Positions 23,661-35,551 of a stretch of DNA of 64,000 nucleotides are shown one piece after another; positions within the stretch are counted from its first letter, which is position 1, and each line of letters begins with the position of its first letter. The translations under genes and the position numbers were made by a program. Source of the stretch: Perkinsus olseni (Eukaryota; Perkinsozoa; Perkinsida; Perkinsidae); NCBI GenBank assembly GCA_013115135.1, contig JABANP010000093.1, positions 85,419 through 149,418 of the forward strand. The letters are read 5' to 3'. A model generated the notes under the pieces. The model ran no database searches and was not told where the DNA came from. It saw only the letters and a list, made by a program, of their open reading frames with translations.

Positions 23661-24788
23661 TCAACAGCGACGTGTCAGAGAGAGGCTAGCCAAGAGTTCT
23701 TGGCTGTCGAGCATGCAACTTCCAGTGTCGGTGAGCTCATTGCTATGCATCGGCCTGAAGGGCTGGTGTAGCCATCCAGAGGCTTCCACCTCCTTTATCA
23801 GCCAGGTTGACTGGGCAGATCTGAAGTCTTCAACACTCTTCTCTCGGCCCACAGAGCGCACCTACCCATATCATGAGCTAGAGCTTGCCTCGCAATGTAC
23901 CTTGCCTTACCTGTCCTCCTCCCAGCCTCTGCCACGGCCACTGCTGCGCCTCCCTTGCGTCCCCGGTCCGTTCTATTTCGAGGTTGAAGCGAGTCCTGAT
24001 TCCGCCGTCACCACCGCCCCTACCGACAGCGTGTCCTCGAATCAGCCAGAATCTCAGACAGAGAGCCTGAACGATCGCAATCGGATACAAAGGAAGCTTT
24101 CCTGGGCGAAGACCTGCAGCAGACGTAGCAGAGACATGTCATCCTCTTGTTGATCTCGAGGCATCTCTTTCAGCTCTGCTCGCCATGCAGCGAGGAACTC
24201 TCGTCTCATTACGGAGTCGTCCCCGATTGCCGGGAACACCACCACTACTGGGTCAATCAGGGAGCCTGTATATCCCGTACCTGCCCAAGAGGACCATCAA
24301 TCGAGCAACGATTCGACGCAAAGCGAGAACGAGTCGATGCAGGGTCCCCTTAGGAACCCCAAGTTGGTATGATTATCGGCCCTATCATCCGATGAGAGGG
24401 ACATGTAGTCCCTTGGTATGAGTCGGCCAATGGTCGACGACCATCAACTCAGAAGTATCACCTCCACGAGCCTACTCTCAGCGAAAAGTGCAGCTCCATC
24501 AACGCGCTGCTCTTGACGGTTATGAGTGATGAGGAAGCAATAAAGCCGATATAGCTGAGCAAGCTCGGCAAAGTAGATAGGGCAGATGTAGCCGCGGTCC
24601 GGGAGTAGGGTCAGAGCCTGCAGTTGTTCCGTAGATGGCTTGCTAACAAACTTCACCGCCATCTTAGGATCGGCAACCGGCCCCGTGAACCTACTGATGA
24701 AGGTTCGAATAGCTCCTCGGTAGACTGACCTTACAGCCTCTTGAGTCCCGTAACAGCCCTGTTGGTGCCTTGGACATTCTCCTTCCAT
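23661..24788 (-). CDS. Gene Y: hypothetical protein
   Basis: Possible exons are 24788-24447 (114 codons, with TFISRFTGPVADPKMAVKF and CPIYFAELAQLYRLYCFLIT), 24245-24054 (MVVFPAIGDDSVMRREFLAA followed by EMPRDQQEDDMSLLRLLQVF) and perhaps 23861-23661. The first two have convincing amino-acid composition, and the second is shared with the repeat at 19.8-20.2 kb. No known domain was recognised and the splice junctions were not established. It could be the remains of a dispersed family rather than a working gene. Confidence 0.35.
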
Positions 24789-24955
24789 TCTATGCTACCA
24801 CCGTGCAGCACGATCTCCCTGCTGTACCCCGGTTGCTGCATGGAGTATCTCAAAGAGAGTCAACCAACCCTCGCCCCATACTGCAACCGGTGTCTAGCGC
24901 GGCCTGTCAAACCCACCACAAGCTTCTAGTCTGCTACAGAGTTACACGATGTGCT

Positions 24956-27900
24956 TCATCGTAACGATAAGAGAAGGAGTACCTCGTTAGCGGGTATCGT
25001 AGTCCAAGCTACCGAGACATCGACCGTCGGTGTTTCAGAGACCTTCCCATCTGTTTGTCGAAGGCAGACCAGCGCATCGACCAGGAGGCACAGGCCATCT
25101 CGCTCTATCGAAGAGGGCAGGTGGAGCAGGAGCGGGAACTGCGGAAGGGATGGCTTCTGAGCAAAACAGTATCGACCTACCGAGGCTGGGTCCTCTGGTA
25201 TCCAAGAGGACGGCTGTTTTGCATCAACAACATAATCAACCTCCCAAGATGATATGCCTGGTACAAATCTCCCCAGGTGGTTCGAGTACCTTAGTCGTAG
25301 CGGTAGACAGATCTCAGTTCCAATGCCGGTCTCACCATGTGAATCGGAGTCTACGATTCTCGCACGATACAGTGGGTTCGACTCCTTGCACGGCAGAGAC
25401 GGTGAGGGAAATGAAGGACTGTTTCAACCTCTGGAACTCAGTGCCGTGCATCACCGCTTTGGCCATCTCTCTTCGAAGGCGAAGAGGTGACCACCGCGAC
25501 GCACCAACCCTCTCATTAAGTACGTTGCCACAGAGAGCGAACCATCCTCCCGGCTGGTCTCGAACTTCATCCGGAGGAAGCTCGCTTCTGTCGAGATTCA
25601 GCTCGCTAGCCCGCGGTATCCTCGACTTCTTCCGATCCAGCAAAAGCGCTGCAGCCAGCATCGGGTCGGTGGAGAGCAAGCCGCTGACAGCATCCATCTT
25701 GGAACTGGACAGCGGTGCAAGGAGGGTCCTAGAAGGGAGGCAGTCCGCTGGGATGATGGGAGCAAGCCGACAGGAGGACGGCAGCTTCGAGAAGGCCGCC
25801 GCAGCTTCGAGGATCCGAAGCGGACGAGTGTGCCTCAATTTATACTTCGCGAGAGCCAGGTTCAAGTCCCCGTCACTTCTCTCAGGAGCCTGAGCGCGAT
25901 CACAAAGCCACCCCTTGAAGCCAATCATAAACTCCTCTATGTCCACTTCTCCGTCACCATTCTTATCTAGGTCGTTGAACAGGAGGCCGACCTCTGACTC
26001 AGTCAGCTTGATAACAGCCTCCTTCATGAACTTACCGACGAAACGTCGGAATTCGGCCAAGTCGAGGCTGCTGGTAGCATCATCATCAAATTCACGAAAA
26101 AAGTCTTCGAGAATTCCTATAATAGGCTTAGCTTGCCCTACGGCAAGCCAGTCGAGTTCCATAAGCAGCACCGGCCCCATCAGTCGGACGAACTGGTCCT
26201 TGGTGAGCTCTGTCCGCCCGCCGTTGTCGCCAAGGTTTACCCCTACTTGCCTCAGCCAAAGTGGCAGCTGCGCCGGATCCAAATTGGTGGGAGAGCCAAG
26301 AGCAACCAGACAGCTACGCAGCTCCTTCGCATCGACTGTCCCAGAGTGGTCCTTGTCGTACATGTCGAAAAGGTTCTCCAATGATACACGCAGGGAACCC
26401 CTCTAGCAAGGCACGGCGGGAGTAGAGCGCAGAGGCTACCTTTCGCAAAGAGCGACCACCTAAGGCTTCCAGGAAGCACTTGGCCTCAGCTGAGCTCGTC
26501 CCCGCGAGAACAGACAGTTGAGCAGGTTTGATGCCTTTCCTAGACCCCAGAACCGAGCAGGGTCCGCCGAGATTGCCCGACCGATTGGTGCAGAGACTTG
26601 GTGCTCGAGGAAGTACTCCATCTCAAGGTGATGCCGCCACATCCGAAGGCTGACCCGGCCAGGACCGTGGGCTGAGTCTTCCAACGCATGACATAGTAGA
26701 TGCATCTAGAAGGACGGAGGCACTGGAACGCGTAGGCAGCAAGGCACTCACTTCGTCTTGACTGAGCCCCGCCAGCTGCATCACTCCCAAAGACCGCATA
26801 ACCCAAGTGAACTGGTCCACCGTGACCCATTGGATCGTCCCTGGGAGGGAAGCGCCCTCCGGCCTGAGAGGACCCCGGAAATGGTAGTGAGCGATCCGAT
26901 ACGCACCGCGGCCAGGGATCGTCCGGAGGAGCAAGCCCCAAGAGAACCTACGCTCGCCTTCTCTCCAGCTCGCCCACGGCCCAATCGATCGACCTAATCA
27001 CACGTCTATGCGCCAGTAGCAGCTTCCTCAAACATTCGAGGCTTCTGTCAGCGCGAGGCGACGCTTGGCCGTATGCAGTCGAAGGTTCCGGTGCACCACC
27101 GGGTTGTTGGAGTACAAGCGTCTGCTGTCCAGAGGGGAGCTCTGATGGAGCCGTCGCAACGATGAAAGTGACAGTGTCGGAGAGGGACACTGCCACTGCC
27201 CGTCGGGTCGAGCAGCCTCTGGAACCTCGTCAATTCGTTGGCCGAGTAGTCGAAGCCAGCAGCTGTGATGAGTGCTGGCAGGGCATCAATGCTGACCCTC
27301 CCTGTCGAGGCCGAGTCCAAGACGGCAAGGAGCGAGTTGTTGTCCTCCTCGACCAAACACTTGTGGAGGTCGAAGAGCTGCTGGCGGGCAGTGCGAACTT
27401 GGGCTCTGTTCAAGACCCCAACGAGGCAGAACATCTCATAGACATCCTGCATGCTCTGTCGCCGACCGAGCAGCCGTTCCACGGTGCCTTCGACAAGGCG
27501 GCGGGCATCGGAAGATGCACAGCCATCCCAGTCCAGTATCCGATCCACCTCAGGCCACTTCTGTTGCATCGCGGCCGATATCAGACCGGTGGGTGAGGAG
27601 CCTTGGTTCTCCACAAACTGCAGTATCACCCCGAGATCCACCGAGGGGAGCTTATACATGAACGCCGAGCTGCGCAGGAGAGAAGACAGGAGCCAGTCAC
27701 AGAGGACCTCTGTCAAGTAGTCGAGGAATGCTTCACCTTGCACCGGTATCGACGATTCCTCCACCTGAGTGCCCGGAGACTCGTCGGTAGGCGGAGGACG
27801 AGCTCTCTCCAGCAGTGCGCGCAGCATGCGAGTTGATGCCACCTCCCTCCCCCTACACGCCGCTCTGAGGTCAGCAGCAACCTCGGCCATGCGATCGATC

Positions 27901-28889
27901 CGCCACAGCTTGCCGTATAGGATAGAAGGGTCCGGACTCGTGTCGAGGAGCGTCAAAGCCGCCAGCAGCACCTGTCCTGGGAGCTCTCCCGAAGCCCACC
28001 GTGCGAGGGTTCCAACAGGCGGGGGATCCGAGCCAGCCGCCTCCACGACACAAAGTCGCCAGACTGCCTCGGCATCCTCAGTCGAAGTGAGTCCAAGGGC
28101 ATACGCAACCTCCTCGACACGGAACTGTGAGGAAGCCAGTGCCTGCTGGATACCGGTGTCCCGGGTCGCTGCCATCAGGGTCGGATCCATGGCCCTCACG
28201 CACTGCGCCACGCCGTAGACAGGGTCCAACCAACGGAGCTCCGACTGGGGCAAATCGATAGCCTTCAGGAAATCCCCCCGAGCAACATTCGCGGCGTAGA
28301 TGCCGACAACCCCTTTGAGCCACTCCGCTGCGCTCGCGTGCAGACTCTCCCCCAATCTGTTTATCTCTTCGACAGCGATATAATTCACCTCACCACTGCC
28401 TGTGATGCTCTGCCACGCCCGGGCCCCACTACCGAACTCCGTCAACACCGACAACCGGAACTCCTCCGAGCTGCTGCTGGGCTTCACAGATTCCCAGAGG
28501 AACTTCACCTCGGATGCTGTTAGCACTCCCACCCCCTCAAGGGACCGACTGAAGAGAGCCTCGGCGACGTTGAGGTCACTCCTGGCCCGCGGCTCCGCGG
28601 CGGCCTTCTTCGCGGCTTCCAGGATCACTGTAGACGGGTCGCCAGAGCCGACTGACTTCGTTATCCTCCGACGGAGACTGGCGAAGGCGAGGGACGGGCA
28701 CCATGGTGGGAATTGTTCGAGGGAGTGAACCATGACCTGTGTCACAAGCGTCGCCGCTGCGAAACCTTCCCGCCATCTCCAAACCCTAGGTGACGAGCTA
28801 GGAAACAATTCCAGCAGATTCGTCCATCGAAGGTTGGCCATCGGAGGCATCGAGGGGTACCCTCCAAGATTTAGCAGAATACCACACAA
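24956..28889 (-). CDS. Large EF-hand calcium-binding protein
   Basis: The first exon (ATG 28889, about 600 codons) is mostly helical and ends in an EF-hand-like region: ATG 28889 may be internal, since an open segment up to 29050 could be an earlier exon. Exons near 27000-26480 follow, joined by short introns. The exon from about 26410 has two clear EF loops: DKDHSGTVDAKE and DKNGDGEVDIEE. A third, degenerate loop (DDDATSSLDLAE) lies between them. A final intron near 25328-25285 links the 25332 frame to a tail ending at 24956. A loop DPTGSGSVP near 27200 reaches its conserved acidic end only after a +1 change. The protein would be about 1,150 residues, cytosolic, with paired EF-hands at intervals, and is probably a calcium-responsive scaffold. 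Confidence 0.65.
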
Positions 28890-29068
28890 GTCGGCTCGGA
28901 AGCAGGAAACGCATTCACCTCAGTGCAGGGGACTGTGAAGGGACTAGCTCGTTCTGCCCTTTGTACTCAACGACCAGCTCCTTGCGCTTCAGCTTGATCG
29001 GTATCATGGATATACCAGCCAAGGAAAACATCACCCGACCAGCTTCCATGGACGGCGACTGACAAGAG

Positions 29069-30053
29069 TTAGTCCGACGACCGAAGCCTCAGCTTGTGAA
29101 GTCGTGAATTTTCGACGACCCAAAGTCCGACGTTATCCTTTTTGAACAAGGGATGACGGTTCAGCGACGGGAAGACCCGTCTCTGTTGACTACAGGAACC
29201 CCCATGCGTGGCCCTCTGAGATTCCGAGAACACAGCCCCTCCCGCCCTCCCCCACTACATCCTCAAGAGCACCATCCTCTTGCTCGTCGGCCACGTATGC
29301 TATCCGTCTGATACCACTCTGGACCTGCAAACAGAACTCACCGGGGTAGCTAGAGGGCGGCACGTACAATGAATTTGGCGCACTCGCAACACGGGAAGGC
29401 CGTGGCGTAGATCCGACAGTCACGGACTGAGTGCTGATTCTTGTTCATGATCGCGTTGATCGTTGCATGACAAATGTACATGTGCCTGCAGGGGAATCGA
29501 ACCCGGACTGCCACTATCTAAGCCGAAATAGAAGGGCTGCATGAAGGATCCCCTAGGAGAAAAACGCAGGTGGCCTCCACTGACTTTTCCTGAGCTTTAT
29601 CCTCGTGATGAGAAGCCCATGGCAGGTCCTCATCCGATATCCCTCGGGGCATGCCGTTGTATCTGAAACCGTTGCTATTCCGTCCGGGAGCGTCAGGCGC
29701 CGTCTGTAGGTGTCGTCACGTATTTCGTTGCAAGGCATGAGGGTTCTCGAGCCCAGCGGAACGAAGGGTATGAACGGTGGGATAGCGCCGTCCGCCCCCC
29801 CCCACCCCAGGGCAACTATCCGATTCTGATCATTCACAATGACCACTCCTCCTCTACTCTCCCGGTCCTTACTCCGCATAGCTGTCAGAAAGGCCACAGA
29901 CATGAAGTAACTAAAAATTGAAACGCCCGTGGATTACCGTGGACTACCAGGACTAGTTGATCTGCTCGCGCCACAACCCAATCCCGACCATATTACTCAT
30001 CCCATTTTAAGGTAGTCGGAGCGAGGGGCGCTGCCTTGAGGGTCACTGGACAT
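29069..30053 (-). CDS. Deoxycytidylate (dCMP) deaminase-like protein, catalytic Glu replaced by Thr
   Basis: dCMP deaminase converts dCMP to dUMP for thymidylate synthesis. ATG 30053 leads to a first exon ending SDYLK then WDD. An 85-base intron follows, then YFMSVAFLTAMRSKDRES and GGVVIVNDQNRIVALGWGG, the canonical N-terminal part. After another intron come CHATINAIMNKN and FPCCECAKFI (zinc ligands His and PCxxC), then an intron of about 43 bases and QSGIRRIAYVADEQ. The family motif is HAE, with Glu as the proton shuttle; here codon 29461-29463 gives Thr. One extra A in a run of four near 30005 must be ignored to read LKWDD. Family membership is clear. Activity is doubtful; it could be a regulatory paralog, a pseudogene or a sequence error. 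Confidence 0.75.
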
Positions 30054-30342
30054 TGAAGCCGGCCCAGCCAACAGAATTGTAAAAAACTGCTCCGAGGCAA
30101 CGTACGTTCGCTACCCCCATCACATCCTCTCCAGAGTGACAACAAGACACGTTAACACAGAAGCATAGACTGGTGAATATCGGGAAGGGCGGTAGTGGTA
30201 ATATAACAGTAGGATCCACAATCAGCTGTCGGAGGTGTTTCAATGATCACAAGATGCTGCCTTCAGCAGGCGGCTCAGTCGGAGGTGCTCTTCAGGTTAT
30301 ACCTACAACGTTGCTGTGAATGAACGGGCGTCCACCGCAGAT

Positions 30343-31202
30343 CTATGCACTACCAAGTCCTGTGGACATTCTTTTCTTCTTCAGTGTTACGGATACCCGC
30401 TTCCCCCTAGAGACCCTGTGCTTGCATTCCTCCGGTACTATCTCGGCATTGAGGGTCGGCACCGAGAGGATCACACGCCAGCCATCGGGGGTGTCCGCCC
30501 ATCTGACGACAGAATTGTCTACCCGCTGGGCCGGAGTGGACGGAGCGATTATATTACAAGTCGAATCCAGTGGCTGTGAATCTGCTATGTGCTTCTACTG
30601 AGTCATCCTCAAGTGCTGCGAGCAACTGGGGATCCTCTGACAGGACACCATTCTGTTCGGATCAGTAACAGCAGCGTATCGTGAACACTTACCAGTGTAC
30701 ACCTTAACCTTCTCTTCATCGTCGAACCAGCTGTACTGCTTCACCGGACGCTACACAGGACAACTCCGGAATGAATACCGCCTCCACTAGCAATTACCTT
30801 CTTCATAACATTCCTAGGCTCAGGAGAGGGAGACCGTGCGATTAACTCGGGTTGGCCGCCGGTGATCAGACCCGGCCCGGTAACCTGTGATGCAACGCCA
30901 TCAGCACCTCCACCTGGGGCTCCAGAGCACCTACCACTTTAGCATCAGGAGGGACATAGAAGTCTCTAGAGTGTGCGTAGTAGTACCTGAAGGATGCAGG
31001 AGCTACAGACAAAACTAGCAGAAGGAGACCTTTCAACTTACGACTTATCACCCTTGTCAGTCAAGGACTTCCTCAGCTTGCTATCTGACCGTTTCATCTC
31101 GTCACTTTCCTCCCCACTAGTACTGCTGCTCCCCACTGGAACAGCCTTGAAAGGCGACTCGGCCTTTTGACTCTCACTCGTCGAAGTAGCTGATGACGAC
31201 AT
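30343..31202 (-). CDS. CS (p23/NudC-like) domain protein
   Basis: ATG 31202 starts a Ser/Lys-rich head (MSSSATSTSESQKAESPF; EESDEMKRSDSKLRKSL). A 55-base intron joins it to SYYYAHSRDFYVPPDAKVVG. Further short exons give PELIARSPSPEPRNVMKKV and YSWFDDEEKVKVY, the start of a CS beta sandwich. A 55-base intron near 30550-30500 then leads to WADTPDGWRVILSV and GKRVSVTLKKK, the typical final strands, with stop at 30343. CS domains bind Hsp90 or other clients, and this protein is probably a cytosolic co-chaperone. One exon link, near 30690, is ambiguous between two donors. An alternative ATG at 31051 would give a signal-peptide-like start, but it lies within the predicted intron. Confidence 0.6.
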
Positions 31203-31894
31203 TACTCTACTACTGTTGTCTTGATAATAGCCCAGAAGCGCAGACCAGAACCCACTTGCACGAGAGAACAGAGACGAAACGAGAGTGGACACAGTCGAGC
31301 CCACGATGAACAGAGAAGGGCAATAACACAAACTACCATCGAAGCCGCGTATCCAGCAGTTGCTCCGCGGCAGGCCCCGCTCAATCACACACACAAGAGA
31401 GACGGTTACAGAAACTCTTATTGTTATAGAGGTTTTTACTCTTTTTCAAATACACGTCCTTCCTGTACTCCTACCACCCGAGCAATCGATAAATCATAGC
31501 CCAATAGAGCAATTACTGCCCAAAAAAAGCAACGGGATGATGATGATGTTGTTACGGCTATTACTACTACTAATGAGAATATCTAGCACCAAGTAGAGAT
31601 ACAACTACTTCTACTACAACTAAAACTACCACTGCGCAAAAATAAGCAGAGACACTGAGCTTTACTCGTGCCGTATCACATAAGCCAATAGCAAGCACAT
31701 CGTAGTCGAGGCTGTGGGAGGGACTCTCGATGGTGGAGTAATGGGACGCAGCCTCGTCACCAAACACTGTTACTTCAATGACACTGATAGGACAGCTAAC
31801 GGGGATGTGCTGCCGCCGCAACTTCAATACTGCGGCTTACAAGAGGAAGTGATTACCAATACATAGCATATGATAGAAGGGTGTGAGAAACAGA
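31203..31894. other. Spacer between CS gene and RRM gene C
   Basis: A minus frame from 31394 continues into the CS gene start and may be its 5' UTR or an upstream exon. AT-richer simple sequence (tta/cta runs at 31540-31630) follows. No independent gene was seen. Confidence 0.45.
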
Positions 31895-34230
31895 TCATTG
31901 TTGTGAAAATTCAAGAACAGGAGCCGAAATAAGCAAAGAGAAGAGTATTCCTCCAGTACAAGACGAGGGGGTTACTGTAGCGGACTGTTGCCGTTAGTAA
32001 CTGAAAAAAGCACATCTCTCTTTCCAATGGCTTGCTGCGACGGCCAAGTCGCCCTAGCAACTTACCGCTGGAGTACATGTCGCTGGTACCATTGGTACCC
32101 GTCATAGAATCCGCTCCGGAAGAGCCTGCAACATTACTACGGGATGTACGCATGGTGCGGTATGAGGGTGGAGAGGTCCTTACCGGCAGCCTGGGGCGTG
32201 TAGAGCTGCGGCGCGGGATTCTGCTGATGTTGTTGATGATGATGGTGATAGGCAGGAGCCGGAGCAACTGTTCGCTGCTGCTGCTGCTGTTGCTGTAGTA
32301 AATGATAACCATGGGCTGGCGACATCACACCACCAGGCGGGCCGTACCTACTAACAGAAGATCAGAGAACTGGCTTCCACCTGAACCTCCTTACCCGTTA
32401 TTCTGTTGTTGCTGCTGTGCACCCGGACTGTCGTTTGTGTATCCGTTGCTAGGCGTCGCTCCGCTACCATTTCCTGGATTCAGCCCATTGCTCGAGCCAC
32501 CAAATCTACTCAATACAGCCCATCACAAGATGCCCTTCCGATCGTTCTAGTACCCTGTAGCAGCTGACTGATGGTGATGGGGATGACCGGCAGCAGCGGC
32601 AGGGTTCTGGTGCATGCCATAGCCGCTGCCATAGTGAGGAGGCTGCGGACTGGCGGCCATGTAGTGCTGCGGTGGAGGTGGCGCCATGCCCCATCCTCCT
32701 GTACCTGACGAGCTGCTCTCCACAGCAGACCCGGTCGGCTGGTGCTGCTGCTGTTCACCTCCTCGTCCACCTCCTCCCATGTTGTTGTACCTCGCCACTC
32801 CGCCCCTGCATGAACTTGCTCGGACCAGTACCCTCACGAGTGGAGGGCTTCACCTCGACCTGCACGAAGGAGACAGAACTCTCCAAAGAACGTGCCAAAT
32901 CATCAGAGACAGTCGCACCCATTTGCCGTCGATAGTGTTGCCCTTGACCGTCCACGCCACCCTGAATGGCAGCCTGGGCCTCCGCAGGCGTCTGGAAGGT
33001 GACATAACCGAAGCCACGGGAGCGGCCACTGGTGCGATCAACTCTGAGGAGAAACCATCGGAGGCTAGGCAATGAGGCGAAGGTAGTAGTACTACTTGAC
33101 GATACAGTCGGTGATGACTCCGTACCTCACGAAGTGCTGTCGGAGCCTCTCTGAGGTGAGCAAACAATCTACAGTATAATCCTCCAGGCACCGCGTACCT
33201 CGATCGACCGTGGCAGGTAGTCCTCCACAGAATACCTTACACGGGTTGTCCTGTGGCAGCAGTCCGTTGTTGCTGTTTCCGGTGGCCCCAGTCGGACCGA
33301 AGTTATTGATATGAGTTTGACCACCACCACCAGCCATCATGTGGTGCATCACACCCATAACCGAATTAACACCGCCAGGGGGCGCACCACCGAGGTTGAC
33401 CGGCTGACGCAGGGCAGCTTGCGCTCTGATCTCCTCCTGGGAGACGGCTCGCTTAACGTCGACCGTCTTGTCTAATAATACGTGGGAGTTCGGGTATGAC
33501 AGGCACGACTGAGGAAGACAACGACGATGCTGACTACGGCTAGTGATGGACGACCGGCCTCTTACTTCTAAGTCTTTGACATTAACAAAAGTGATAAAAC
33601 CAAAACCTCGACTGCGACCAGTGAGCTTGTCCATCATCACAACAGCCTCTTCCAGCTGCCCAAACTGGCTGAAATAGTTCCAGAGAGTCTGCCGGTCCAC
33701 CAGGCTCGGCAAACCGCCGATAAAAAGCTAAGACAGAGAAGAAACTCACGGACGGCGAAAATTGATGTACTGCCTACTTTTCCGCTCAGTGACATTAGGA
33801 TTGAGCGCATTACTGGTGTTGTTCATGATGGGACGACCGCCATTGTCGCCAGGGGGCGTAGTCTCTTATTCCCACCATGAAATTCTGCATGCCAGCTTGC
33901 TGGGCCAAGACCCCCAAGTCTTGTTGTTGTAGATGCTTACCGTTGCCGCCGCCACCAACTACAACAACAGACAGCTGGCTCAACGCGCAGTTACAGCGCT
34001 AACTTACGAGATGCCGCGACGGCTGCTGCCTGATGCATGGCCATGGCGGCCTGCTGCCGCTGATGGTGCTGCTGTGGCTGCTGCTGCAACATAGTGTTAG
34101 ACGGGGGATGGCCAGAGCCCATCGTCGTAGCGAACTCGGGTATGCTTGTTATACTCGGAGCTGCTGCAGGGCCCATCATACCGCTGCCACTGGCCGCCAG
34201 AGGTGTCGCCCTGGAGCTAGTCGAGGACAT
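31895..34230 (-). CDS. Two-RRM hnRNP/Musashi-like RNA-binding protein, tandem copy C
   Basis: ATG 34230 starts a Ser/Gln/His-rich head. RRM1 has RNP2 LFIGGLP (near 33715) and RNP1 RSRGFGFITF; an intron follows the latter, then VLLDKTVDVKRAV. RRM2 has VFCGGLP, an intron, VRYGVITDCIV, and RNP1 RSRGFGYVTF, closing with VEVKPSTRE. The C-terminal part is low complexity, with Gly, Pro, Gln and His runs, spread over about five short exons down to 31.9 kb. A splice skipping the stop at 32547 (donor GTACTAG, acceptor near 32515) keeps the frame. It probably binds mRNA and controls splicing or translation. The final stop (31895 or 31911) depends on the last splice. Confidence 0.75.
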
Positions 34231-35551
34231 CTCGGGGAGTGTTGGCGGCGGTACTCGAGCCCGTAGTAGAGTAGTAGCCCTGAGGGCCCTTCTGCAAGCG
34301 AGACGCCGCTAGTTCAGGAGTAGGGGGGTTATAACTGACAAGCAGCCGGTGACGATGGACGGCCGAAGGAGAGAAGCGATGACTTACTCGTTCCTAGGGG
34401 TAGCCATACTGATATTGGATGTCAACTGCTGCTTCTGCTGATGATACTCGATACTGTTGTTCTCAATACTAGAGTCGGCCTTGCCAGTTTACTTATGTAA
34501 CTTGGACAGCGACTTCAACGATCAATACAGACGAGGAGAACGACGATGTAATAACTGCTGCTGCTGCTGTCTACGAGATTGCCTAGGGCTGGACTAACCT
34601 AAGGAGGTAAGCCGAGACGGCTAAGCGCAATCAAACTGAAACAGGAAGGAGAATCACAGACGACCACTCGCAACGGCGATTGCGTATTGAAGCACTCAAC
34701 GCAAGCCTAGCACCGACCATGGCGGGAATGGACAAAAGTCCTGCAACACGCTTGTGGCGCCAGGGGTGAGTTGATTGGGCTTGCACGATGAGGAACCGGA
34801 GAAAGTGACGAGTGACGAGGAACCTGAAAGGGCAACAATGAACGCGTGGATTGAGCGAACTATCGGAGAGAAGGGTCGAGTACTAAAACCCGCGCTGCGG
34901 TCTTACGCTCCGTCGAGGACTACTACGTCAGGAGGCTGCTGATCATAACTGCGCGGCTGCTAACTAAGCCATCGCATTAGCATCATAACTCGAGGACGAC
35001 GATGGGAGTAGCCGATAACGGCGATGAATTAACTACTTATACGCTGGCATGCACTACCCTACTCGAGTAGATACAGCGTTGAGGAAATGCAAGATCGCAA
35101 GATTGCATCTCTATCCCCTACATTATTGATGAAATGTTCTTCACTTAACACTAATACTCGACTATTCTACGTAAAATAACCCCAACGACGGTGACTCGTA
35201 CAACAAGGCTTCTGTCGCCGTCGAAGGGACACAACAAGGGCAATGCCACCATACACTGTCCGTAGCAGTCGTACTACTGTCGATGACCAACGACCAGACG
35301 TAGGCGGAGCTATCAGCCACTAACAAGGTTATATTCATACTTCTACTTTCACTAACGTTACTGGGCTGACGACCACCACGACCACGACGACGACGATCAT
35401 CATAACTCCTCAAAAGCATCATCCTAAAACAGGTTCGGGTGGAATGCCGTCAACGATCAACAGGAAGGGGTACGAGAGTGCGAAGTTGTGCGTTCCTACC
35501 ATCGAGCCGTCACTACTTACCGCTAGTAATGTACATAGCCTCTTGGACCGT
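34231..35551. other. Spacer between RRM genes C and B
   Basis: It contains ctg/cag-rich runs near 34430-34570 and no supported frame. It presumably holds the gene C promoter and 5' UTR and the gene B 3' UTR. Confidence 0.5.

Noticed and set aside
25030..25893. 287-codon plus-strand open frame
   Set aside because: The opposite strand encodes the EF-hand protein tail with consistent splice signals; this frame has no motif.
29478..29520. tRNA-like T-arm on the minus strand (gggttcgattcc with a short stem)
   Set aside because: Outer pairs of the T-stem fail and no matching 5' acceptor strand exists upstream; the sequence lies in the 3' part of an intron of the dCMP deaminase gene.
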